This document shows positions 34,948 to 42,109 of a DNA stretch of 64,000 nt, one piece after another. The stretch spans positions 49,614 through 113,613 of the forward strand of contig WHTZ01000007.1 in the NCBI GenBank assembly GCA_009377495.1. The letters are read 5' to 3'. The notes under the pieces are model-generated. The model had not been told where the DNA came from. It saw only the letters and a program-made list of their open reading frames with translations, and made no database searches. Numbering within the stretch: position 1 is the stretch's first letter; every line of letters begins with the position of its first letter. The translations under genes and the position numbers were made by a program. This DNA is from Luteitalea sp. Lineage in GTDB: Bacteria; Acidobacteriota; Vicinamibacteria; Vicinamibacterales; Vicinamibacteraceae.

Positions 34948-35253
34948 CTACGCTCGAAAACAAAGTGCGACGGTGAATAACACGGCGGCCCCGAGCGCGG
35001 CTATCATTCGCACGTGATTCCAGGCTGTCCAGGTCGAGAGGTACCCGACCCAGAAGTTGGAGGCTGCCGGATTGGACGGCGCCAGTACCGCCAATGCACT
35101 GTTTCGCGGCACGTTGAACAGCATCGTCACAAGAACAGCCCCGACGAGATAGAGAACACTGCCGATCAACCAATACGTGGCGCGCGGATCCTGCCATCGC
35201 AGAAGAGATGCGATGAATAGGAACAGGCACATTACAGACCACGAGAGCAGAGG
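34948..35253 (-). pseudogene. DUF1772 (anthrone-oxygenase-like) membrane protein, C-terminal fragment
   Basis: About 101 codons before the stop at 34948 encode the last two thirds of a DUF1772 protein: YWLIGSVLYLVGAVLVTMLF, NVPRNSALAVLAPSNPAASN and WTAWNHVRMIAALGAAVLFT are the family blocks. The first 60 or so residues, with the first membrane helix, are absent. Upstream in the frame the sequence is only the antisense of the end of the ADOP gene at 35289. The fragment therefore starts about 35 bases after the ADOP stop, with no start codon or ribosome site of its own. Confidence 0.7.
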
Positions 35254-35288
35254 TTGGAGGGGGCTGTCGGTCGAGGAGGTAATCGGCG

Positions 35289-37907
35289 TTATTCGTGCCG
35301 AAGCGCCGCAAGCGGATTCACGCGCGAGGCGCGACGGGCCGGCAGCCAGGCCGCGAGAACCGCGGCAAACGCGAGGACGGACGCAGCGATGACGAATACG
35401 CCCGGCTCGCTCGGCCTGAGGCCGAACAGGATCCCGCGGGCGAGGCCGGTCAGCATGAGAGCAACGGCCGCGCCGATCACGACACCAGGCACGAGCATTC
35501 CCACGACATCCCTCAGGACGAGGCGCATCATCGACCGTGGGCTGGCACCAAGGACCATCCGCACGCCAAGCTCGTTCGTGCGCCGCGCGACCTGGAACGC
35601 CAGCACGCCGAATATGCCGACGCCCGCGACGATGAGCGCGAGCAGACCGAACAGGCCGCCGAGCGTGGCCATGAGCCGCTCGGCCGAGATGGATCGGTCG
35701 ATCACCGTCGCGTACGTCATCGCGGTTCGCACGCGCAGCGCTGGATCCGTCTCGCGGACCAGGCGTTCCACGCCAGGTACGAGGCGCAGCGGATCGCCCT
35801 CGGCGATGCGCGCGAGATAGCTGTAGCGGGACGGCTGGTCGCCTTCTCGCTGCATCCACGGGATGTACATCGTCTTCAGGACGGCATCGCGGAGGCTCTG
35901 GTACTTCGCGTCGCCCACGATCCCCACGATCTCGTAGGTGATGTCCAGAGAGGTCACGCGCCGCCCGAGGGCCGGTCCGTCCCCGAAAAAGTACCGCGCA
36001 AAGCTCTCGTTGACGATGGCGACCTTCGGCGCCGTGTCGGTATCGCGATCGCTGAACTCACGGCCGGAAAGAAGCGGTGTTCCCAGCGTCGCGAAGTACT
36101 CGGGCGCAATCACGTTGAAGCCAACGTCTTCTGATTCGTCCGATCGAAATGCGTAGCCTTCGACCTGGACTGTTCGATTCCAGAGGTTTCCGCCGACTGG
36201 CAAAACCGCAGCCGCGCTCGCCGATCGTACTCCCGGCAGTGTCCTCAGCCGCTCGAGTAGCGCACCCTGCACGGCCATCGCGCGCACCGGATGATATGGC
36301 CGGCTGCTCCTGACATGCACGACGAGCACTCCGTCACTGTCGAATCCTCGGTCGACGGCGTACAGCTTGACGAGCGTGCCGATGAACAACGTCGCCCCAA
36401 CGATCAGGACCATCGACATCGCGAGCTGGGCAACGACGAGCGTCTTGCCCAGGCGGCCATGGCCCTGGGCGCGCACCTCCTTGAGCGCGGGATTCACGTT
36501 GACGCGGACTGCCTGAAGGGCCGGCGCGAGACCTGCAGCGAGGCAAGCGACGAGGGAGACTATGGCCGTGAAGACGAGCACGCGCCCGTCAGGCGCCACT
36601 GACAGCACGACGTCGCGGCCGCTTGCGAAGAGGCTGACCAGCCGAGCACTGAACCAGCCTGCCATCGCGAGGCCGACACCTCCGCCGAGTAACGCCAGGA
36701 CCAGCGTCTCGGTCAGGAACTGACGCACCAGCCGTGCGCGCCCGGCGCCGATGGCAAGGCGAATCGAGATCTCGCGCTGCCTCGCCGCCGCCCGCGCGAG
36801 CAGCAGCCCCGACAGGTTCACGCAGGCCAGCAACAGGATGAGCCCGACAGCCCCCATCAGGATCAGCAGCGGCTGCGCGAGGTCGTCTCGAAACGGGTTG
36901 AAGCCGTCCGGCGCGGAAAACGCCGCGGCACGCTGGCGCAGAATGTCGGCGCGTTCCTTCTCGGGTGCGCGAGCGGCCTGCGACTGCAGGAACGAGCTCC
37001 AGAGCACTTGGACCTCGGCGTTCGCCTGCTCGACGGTCGCGCCGGGCTTCAGCCTGGCCAGCAGGCCGAGCCAGTTGTTGGTTACTTCGCCGCGTTGCTC
37101 CTCACTCATCATCAGGAGCAGCGGGAGCATGAGATCAGGAGCGTCCCCCGCTCTGACACCCTGGAAAGACGAGGGTGTCACGCCGACGATCGTGAACACG
37201 CGGTCGCGGATGGTGAGGGACGTGCCAATGGCGGATGGACTGCGGCCGAAGCGCCGCTGCCAGTAGCGGTCGCTGATGACGGCCGCCGGAGACGAAGGCG
37301 ACAAGGTATCATCGGCGGGCCCCAACAAGCGTCCGGCCGCGGCGTCAAGCCCGAGGACACCGTAGTACGCACCGGAGACGAAGTCCGCCGTCACGAAGTC
37401 TTCCTCGCCGTCGATGACGATCAACTCGCCGGAGCTCCCGTGCGCGAAGGCGCCAGAAACGGACTGGACGTGATCGCGAAAGTACTCGAACAGTCGATAC
37501 GACACGCCGCCCGGGCGCCCATCCGGCCTGATGCGGGTGATCTGCACGAGCCGATCCGGCTCGCGTACAGGGAGCGTCCGCAGCATCACGGCATTGACGA
37601 GGCTGAAGATGGCCGTGGTGGCGCCGATGCCGAGCGCGAGGGACAGCACAGCGATGGCGGCAAATCCGGGATTCCGCCGGAGCGTCCGCACGGCGTAGCG
37701 CAGGTCTTTTGCCAGATCGTCCAGCCAGCGCCCACGCACGTCTCGGCATGCCTCTTCGATCTGTGCCACGCTGCCAAATTCCAGGAACGCGCGCCGCTCG
37801 GCCTCTTTGCGGTCCATCCCGGCAGCCATGTAGTCTTCGATCAAACGGTCTCGATGGAAGCGGACCTCGTCACCAAGACGCGGGTCACGCCGCTTGTTCA
37901 ACCACAT
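35289..37907 (-). CDS. ADOP-family FtsX/MacB-like permease with prefix domain, PadR-linked
   Basis: This 872-residue protein has an N-terminal prefix domain of the soluble helical type (EVRFHRDRLIEDYMAAGMDR, KEAERRAFLEFGSVAQIEEA), which differs from the prefix of the 178-8310 triplet. The core starts DLAKDLRYAVRTLRRNPGF, with the helix AVLSLALGIGATTAIFSL. The middle FtsX half contains LLACVNLSGLLLARAAARQR and the end is VFGVLAFQVARRTNELGVRM to VNPLAALRHE. The gene follows the PadR gene by 3 bases, so PadR probably controls it. Both FtsX halves appear complete. Substrate unknown. Confidence 0.9.
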   Translation of the reverse strand: MWLNKRRDPRLGDEVRFHRDRLIEDYMAAGMDRKEAERRAFLEFGSVAQIEEACRDVRGRWLDDLAKDLRYAVRTLRRNPGFAAIAVLSLALGIGATTAIFSLVNAVMLRTLPVREPDRLVQITRIRPDGRPGGVSYRLFEYFRDHVQSVSGAFAHGSSGELIVIDGEEDFVTADFVSGAYYGVLGLDAAAGRLLGPADDTLSPSSPAAVISDRYWQRRFGRSPSAIGTSLTIRDRVFTIVGVTPSSFQGVRAGDAPDLMLPLLLMMSEEQRGEVTNNWLGLLARLKPGATVEQANAEVQVLWSSFLQSQAARAPEKERADILRQRAAAFSAPDGFNPFRDDLAQPLLILMGAVGLILLLACVNLSGLLLARAAARQREISIRLAIGAGRARLVRQFLTETLVLALLGGGVGLAMAGWFSARLVSLFASGRDVVLSVAPDGRVLVFTAIVSLVACLAAGLAPALQAVRVNVNPALKEVRAQGHGRLGKTLVVAQLAMSMVLIVGATLFIGTLVKLYAVDRGFDSDGVLVVHVRSSRPYHPVRAMAVQGALLERLRTLPGVRSASAAAVLPVGGNLWNRTVQVEGYAFRSDESEDVGFNVIAPEYFATLGTPLLSGREFSDRDTDTAPKVAIVNESFARYFFGDGPALGRRVTSLDITYEIVGIVGDAKYQSLRDAVLKTMYIPWMQREGDQPSRYSYLARIAEGDPLRLVPGVERLVRETDPALRVRTAMTYATVIDRSISAERLMATLGGLFGLLALIVAGVGIFGVLAFQVARRTNELGVRMVLGASPRSMMRLVLRDVVGMLVPGVVIGAAVALMLTGLARGILFGLRPSEPGVFVIAASVLAFAAVLAAWLPARRASRVNPLAALRHE

Positions 37908-37910
37908 GCC

Positions 37911-38252
37911 TCACTCCGCCGTGCTGAGGATGCCCGAGATCGCCGCTGACACACGATCCCAGTACGCGCGCTGCTCCTCGAGCTGTTTGCGACCGAGCCT
38001 CGTGAGCGAGTAGAACCTCGCCTCGCGACCCGTATCGGACGCGGCCCATTCCGCCCGAAGCCAGCGGCGTTTTTCGAGACGATGCAAGGCAGGATAGAGG
38101 GAGCCCTGCTGGACCTGCAGCACGGCGCCGGACATCTGCTGGAGACGCTGCGCAATGGCGTACCCATGGATCGGGCCAAGCGCGACGACCTTCAGGATGA
38201 GCACGTCGAGCGTGCCCTGCAGCAGGTCCGCCTTCTGACTGTCAGCGGCCAT
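37911..38252 (-). CDS. PadR-family transcriptional repressor
   Basis: This 113-residue protein has the classic start DLLQGTLDVLILKVVALGPI and HGYAIAQRLQQMSGAVLQVQ. The wing follows (QGSLYPALHRLEKRRWLRAE, RFYSLTRLGRKQLEEQ), then a short C-terminal helix for dimerisation. It matches the small (about 110 residue) PadR group paired with ADOP permeases. It is the first gene of a PadR-ADOP operon, with the permease beginning 3 bases after its stop. A perfect inverted repeat 10 bases upstream of the start (38262-38283) is the likely autoregulatory operator. Inducer unknown. Confidence 0.92.
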   Translation of the reverse strand: MAADSQKADLLQGTLDVLILKVVALGPIHGYAIAQRLQQMSGAVLQVQQGSLYPALHRLEKRRWLRAEWAASDTGREARFYSLTRLGRKQLEEQRAYWDRVSAAISGILSTAE

Positions 38253-38261
38253 ACCAAGGCA

Positions 38262-38283
38262 TTCTACACGTCCATGTGTAGAA
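38262..38283. promoter_or_regulatory. inverted repeat, probable PadR operator
   Basis: TTCTACAC-GTCCAT-GTGTAGAA has two perfect 8-base arms around 6 bases. It is placed about 10 bases upstream of the PadR start, where it would overlap the promoter or transcription start. PadR family operators are typically such ATGT/ACAT-type dyads in their own promoter. Confidence 0.75.
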
Positions 38284-38330
38284 CATCAAGGCGTTGAATC
38301 ACGACCAGAGCCGACGGTCCGGCCCGGAGA

Positions 38331-38651
38331 CTATCGTCTAATCTGCTCATCGACAATGGACCAGGATGTCCGCTCGAGATCTGCGAATGCGGCGAGATCG
38401 TCAGTCGCGGCCTGTCCTTCCGGCGTGCGCCACGCGTTTTCCATTGCCTCTCGAGTCTCCCAGCAGAGCTCGACGACGGCGTCCCACTCCGGGTCGCATC
38501 TGGTGGCATCTTCCACAACGTGGTTCTGCCGGTATGCGACAAGGCCAGGCAAGCGCTCTGCCATCGGCCCATGTACGTCTCGCAAGTAGACCAGACACCT
38601 GTCGCGTGTGAAATCTTGTCGCCGATAGAGAATGACGATCAACTTGCACAT
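38331..38651 (-). CDS. EthD-domain protein
   Basis: This 106-residue protein begins MCKLIVILYRRQDFTRDRCL, then VYLRDVHGPMAERLPGLVAY. The block F-x(6)-YxxxxHGP-xxxxLPGL is the signature of EthD ferredoxin-like domains (compare LTRDEFLDHWRTVHGPLV). Family members occur in dimeric alpha/beta-barrel oxygenases and decarboxylases; EthD itself is needed for ethyl tert-butyl ether breakdown, but most members have unknown substrates. It is the last gene of a minus-strand group behind an SDR gene and an SRPBCC stub. No strong ribosome site is seen. Confidence 0.75.
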   Translation of the reverse strand: MCKLIVILYRRQDFTRDRCLVYLRDVHGPMAERLPGLVAYRQNHVVEDATRCDPEWDAVVELCWETREAMENAWRTPEGQAATDDLAAFADLERTSWSIVDEQIRR

Positions 38652-38672
38652 CTAAGGACTCGTCTGGGAATC

Positions 38673-38864
38673 CTAAGCGGCAGCAGCGCGGGCGAACGAC
38701 TCGAGGAGGCGACCCCAATCGCCCGTACTGTCGAAGATGGTGCGCATCTCATCGCGACGTGCCCCGTAGCGGTCAAGGTGCCGATGTTCCAGCTCGACAC
38801 GCGTACCGTCCGTGCCCTCGGCGATGATTTCCGCAGAGCGACCGTCTTGCTCATCAGCGAGCGA
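38673..38864 (-). pseudogene. SRPBCC/AHSA1-type protein, C-terminal fragment
   Basis: The last 63 codons before the TAG at 38673 read AEIIAEGTDGTRVELEHRHL, DRYGARRDEMRTIFDSTGDW and GRLLESFARAAAA. These match the final strand and long helix of AHSA1-like START-fold proteins. Upstream, homology stops at the end of the SDR gene (stop 38854-38856), and the frame only reads antisense SDR sequence. The N-terminal 90 or so residues of a normal protein are gone. Like the DUF1772 fragment, it directly follows an intact gene's stop codon. Confidence 0.7.
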
Positions 38865-39612
38865 TGAAGCCGCCGTTGATGAACAGCGTCTGGGCCGTGA
38901 CCCACCCGCCTCTGGGCGAGACCAAGAACTCGATAAGCGGCACGATCTCCGCGACTTCACCGAGGCGGTTCTGTGGACTCATGTGCTTCAAGAACTCGAT
39001 CGAGTCCGGCGTCTCCGCCGGATAGAAGAACGAGGTGTTGAGGGGCCCAGGGGCGACCGTGTTCACGGTCACACCGCGATGTCCGATCTCCTTGGCCAGC
39101 GCGCGGCTGAAGTCCTCCAGCGGCGCCTTACTGCCGGCATAGATGGAGTAATAGCCGGTCGTCGCACCCAGAAGTGTCGTGCCAATGTTGATGATGCGGC
39201 CGCCATCGGAAATTCGTCGCGCCGCCTCTTGCATGCAGAAGAAGGCGGCCTTGGCGTTGATGCCGAACGCCCGGTCGTAGTCTTCTTCCGTGATATCTGT
39301 GAATGGCTTCTTGATCACGACGCCGGCGTTGTTGATGAGAATATCGAGCCGGCCGAAGCGTTTGTCGCTCTCGGCGAACATTCGGCGCACGTCGCTCACG
39401 TTGGTGAGATCTCCGTCCACGACGAGCGGCTCGGCGCCCTGCGCGCGCACCGCCTTGGCCGTCTCCTCGGCCTCGGCGCGCGAATTCTGACCCCGGTGAT
39501 GGACGACGACACCCGCGCAGCCGTTCGCGGCGAGCATCCCCGCATAGGCCCGACCCTGGTTTCGTGTTGCCCCAGTCACCACGGCTACTTTGCCTTCCAG
39601 TTCCTTCGCCAT
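38854..39612 (-). CDS. short-chain dehydrogenase/reductase (SDR)
   Basis: This 252-residue protein has a strong GGAGGA site before ATG. The cofactor motif is VAVVTGATRNQGRAYAGMLA (TGxxxxxGx-type glycine loop), followed by the NAG block (LDILINNAGVV). The active site has Ser around IGTTLLGATTGYYSIYAGSK with the Y-x-x-x-K pair in YAGSK, and the family end is VAPGPLNTSFFYPAETPDS and GGWVTAQTLFINGGFIAR. This is classical FabG-like SDR architecture using NAD(P)H. It sits between a DoxX gene and a SRPBCC stub on the minus strand. Substrate cannot be assigned. Confidence 0.9.
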   Translation of the reverse strand: MAKELEGKVAVVTGATRNQGRAYAGMLAANGCAGVVVHHRGQNSRAEAEETAKAVRAQGAEPLVVDGDLTNVSDVRRMFAESDKRFGRLDILINNAGVVIKKPFTDITEEDYDRAFGINAKAAFFCMQEAARRISDGGRIINIGTTLLGATTGYYSIYAGSKAPLEDFSRALAKEIGHRGVTVNTVAPGPLNTSFFYPAETPDSIEFLKHMSPQNRLGEVAEIVPLIEFLVSPRGGWVTAQTLFINGGFIAR

Positions 39613-39690
39613 TGCTTCCTCCTTTTCTGATGCCGCGAACCGAATGTATGACAGCTGAAGCGATAACGTGCGTGGATACGCGATGTGTAG

Positions 39691-39712
39691 CGAGGGGCCT
39701 TCAGGCCCCTCG
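39691..39712. terminator. perfect stem-loop, possible terminator
   Basis: CGAGGGGCC-TTCA-GGCCCCTCG forms a perfect 9-base-pair stem with a 4-base loop, followed on the plus strand by TTTGGAT. It lies in the 200-base gap between the DoxX gene stop (39811) and the SDR start (39612). It may end DoxX transcription or be a short member of the GC-rich repeat families seen elsewhere (it is preceded by GTAG). Confidence 0.6.
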
Positions 39713-39810
39713 TTTGGATATCAAATATGGACCGGAAGGTGACACCAGTGGCTGGGAGTCTGGAGAAATCTTTGACAGCGGCGCCCCAATCCGGTCTCGC
39801 CCGCGTACGG

Positions 39811-40192
39811 TCAGGCAGCCGCTGGTAATGGCATCAATCGGCGGCTTGCAGGCCTGGTCACGTAGGAGACGATCAGAAGTGCCAAGAGTGCCAGCGGCAT
39901 GCTCCAAACTTGCACGCCGTCCCCAGCCGAGTAGTGTGCGATGAACGCCATTACCCACGCGAAAGGCGTGCCCGCATATGCCCATTCCTTCAGCAGCGCA
40001 AACCCGGGCAACAGCAGGACAATGGCGGCCGCCGGCTTGGCGATTCCAAGAACGATCCTGAGCTGCTGCGGGTAGCCGTACTTAGTGAACCCGGAGACCA
40101 CCTGCTCACTGCCGGTGAGGTAGATCAAGGTAAACAGCAGCATCAATGAAACAATCGCGGTGCTGCTCCAGTAGGCAATCTTTCCGAATCAT
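39811..40192 (-). pseudogene. DoxX-like membrane protein with a single-base frameshift near its start
   Basis: The main frame (111 residues) reads MLLFTLIYLTGSEQVVSGFT and KYGYPQQLRIVLGIAKPAAA, with four membrane helices typical of DoxX/DoxX-like proteins, but lacks the first helix start. In the adjoining frame an ATG at 40192 with a perfect GGAGG site encodes MIRK. Skipping one base in the CTTT run at 40180-40183 continues it as IAYWSSTAIVSLMLLF, the expected N-terminus. So the intact gene would be about 127 residues, and one extra base breaks it. Either a real mutation or a homopolymer error. DoxX proteins are inner-membrane components of redox or efflux systems with unclear roles. Confidence 0.75.
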
Positions 40193-40222
40193 GGATCCTC
40201 CAAGACCGCGACGACGCGCTTC

Positions 40223-41869
40223 TCATTGCGACGCGATCAAGCTCGGAATCAGCCGCCTTTCGACCAGCTTTCTGACCGAATTCTGGACGGTGCAGTCGAC
40301 AATCCAGTCGTCACCGTCAGCCGGCGGGCCGTCGCCGCAGCCGTCCATGCGGCGCTGGAGACTCTCCAGTTGCCTGATCGCTATATCGAACTGGCCCGCC
40401 TCTACCAGCCTCCGCACCACCTCCAATCTCGCCAGCGTCGCGCTCATGTGGCCCCGACTCTTGTAGGCGCTCACGTCGGCTGGCAGCGCGTCGTTGAGCG
40501 CGATGAGATCCTTCAGCGGATCCGAAGGCCACTCAAACGCGCCGATGTCCACGCCTTCGCCCTGCGGCCGCGGGTTGCCCTCGATGTCTGTGGCCGCTGC
40601 CAGATCGCTCGAGCCCGCGTCGATCGCGGGCGCACCAGGCACCAGGTGCACATCGAAGGCCGGCGGGGTCGGGTCCACGAACAGCGCGTCCTTGTCGCTG
40701 ACGCCAACGATCAGGTTGTGATCCTCGGTCACGCCGCTGCTCGTCAAGTTGAGGTCGCTGGTCAGGTTGTTGCGGACGATGTTGCCGGTCGACGGGGTGC
40801 CGTCCTTATGATCGCCGATCTGGATCCAGGGCGGCCCGGTGCTGCTGTTCTCCCGATCGATATCGATCACGGTGTTGTTGATCACGCGGACGTTTGTTGC
40901 CCCCAAGAACGTGATGCCATGCCAATGATCGGTGAAGATCACGTTGTTCTCGACGATCCAGTCGACGAACATCCCGTCAAAGCAGCCGATCCCTTGCAGG
41001 GCGCGGCGTAGCAACGGGCGACTCGGATCGTCGTCGCTGCTGATGAACACGTTGCCGCGCAGAATGATTCCCCTCACCTCGCCGGTGCCCACGCCCCCGG
41101 GGCCGACGCTCCATGACTGGAAGCCGTCGTCGTGATTGTCGTTCACGTTGTAGGAGTTCTTGACGAGGTTGTACTGGAACGTGATGTCGTCACCGAGACC
41201 GCGCAGGCCGTCGCCCGAATACGAGTCGACGACGTTCCCCTCGACCAACGAGTCCGAGGCGTTCACGCTGATCGCGAAGTCAACGTTCTGGACGACGTTT
41301 TCCCGGAGCGTGATGTTGGTCCCGTCAGCGGTGATACCGTTGGCGGCGAGTTGGTCCCAATCGTCCGCGCTCCAGCCAGAAGCGTCCTCCACCGTGAACA
41401 GCAGGCTCTTCTCGATGGTCACGTTCGAGCTCGAGCCGCTGATCCGAGCGATGGTCACGCTCTCGAACTCGGGCGAGTGCGAGGGGCTGATGCTGAGGCC
41501 GCTCAAAACCCAACCCTGAGTATCGGTGAGCTCAACTCGTCGTAAGCGAGGGGTCTCACCTGGTGCTGCGGCGATGGTGATGGGAGTCGCGAAGCTCCCA
41601 CCGCTGATAACGAGCTCGCCGTGGAAGCCGGTGCGCAGCCACACGGTGTCGCCGGCTTGGATCACGGCACCGAAGTGTCCGTCTTGTACGACTTGCTCGA
41701 GGCTCTCCCAGGGGCTCTCTGCGCTACCATCGCCGTCCGCCGAGCCTGTAGCGGGATCCACGTAGTACTCGGCGCCGAACGCTGGACTCGACGCGTTGAG
41801 CGCGAGCACCAGAACGGCCGCACCCAGACAAGCCAACATCCCCTGCCCTGTTCGCCGTGGCAACGTCAT
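40223..41869 (-). CDS. secreted right-handed parallel beta-helix protein
   Basis: The ATG at 41869, preceded by GGAGGGTCGGAG, gives 548 residues with a signal peptide (MLACLGAAVLVLALNASSPA). The mature start EYYVDPATGSADGDGSAESP is the usual entry into pectate-lyase-like beta-helices. Repeated coils follow: GITADGTNITLRENVVQNVD, SLVEGNVVDSYSGDGLRGLG, DWIVENNVIFTDHWHGITFL, VRVINNTVIDIDREN. The block APAIDAGSSDLAAATDIEGN to GVDIGAFEW is the choice-of-anchor-Q-like segment common in such proteins, and a short helical tail follows. It is probably a polysaccharide lyase or binding protein, but no catalytic set is assigned. Divergent from the receptor gene at 42110. Confidence 0.82.
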   Translation of the reverse strand: MTLPRRTGQGMLACLGAAVLVLALNASSPAFGAEYYVDPATGSADGDGSAESPWESLEQVVQDGHFGAVIQAGDTVWLRTGFHGELVISGGSFATPITIAAAPGETPRLRRVELTDTQGWVLSGLSISPSHSPEFESVTIARISGSSSNVTIEKSLLFTVEDASGWSADDWDQLAANGITADGTNITLRENVVQNVDFAISVNASDSLVEGNVVDSYSGDGLRGLGDDITFQYNLVKNSYNVNDNHDDGFQSWSVGPGGVGTGEVRGIILRGNVFISSDDDPSRPLLRRALQGIGCFDGMFVDWIVENNVIFTDHWHGITFLGATNVRVINNTVIDIDRENSSTGPPWIQIGDHKDGTPSTGNIVRNNLTSDLNLTSSGVTEDHNLIVGVSDKDALFVDPTPPAFDVHLVPGAPAIDAGSSDLAAATDIEGNPRPQGEGVDIGAFEWPSDPLKDLIALNDALPADVSAYKSRGHMSATLARLEVVRRLVEAGQFDIAIRQLESLQRRMDGCGDGPPADGDDWIVDCTVQNSVRKLVERRLIPSLIASQ

Positions 41870-41957
41870 CTCCGACCCTCCTTCCACGCGACGCGGTGCT
41901 AAGGACTCGTGACGCGTTCTGTGGTCGATCAACCAAGAGTCCAGCGACTCATGTTGC

Positions 41958-41972
41958 CCGTATCATATACGG
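41958..41972. promoter_or_regulatory. palindrome in the divergent promoter region, candidate operator
   Basis: CCGTAT-CAT-ATACGG is a perfect 6-base inverted repeat with a 3-base centre. It lies between the divergent starts at 41869 (beta-helix protein) and 42110 (Oar-like receptor), where a shared operator would be expected. The shape resembles operators of GntR-type regulators, but no such gene is nearby. Confidence 0.45.
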
Positions 41973-42109
41973 TAGTCGGAAGCAAGGTTTCACAAAACGC
42001 GGGATAGTATTAGCCCTTCAGTTGCCCTCTATGACAGAAACACCGGAGCAGCCATTCGACCTCACGCGGCGCGGTAGTAAGGGTTCGTCGCGGAACAAGG
42101 AGGACTTCG

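Noticed and set aside
35254..35859. Upstream extension of the DUF1772 frame to 35859
   Set aside because: Only the last 101 codons have protein-like homology; the rest is another frame of the ADOP gene.
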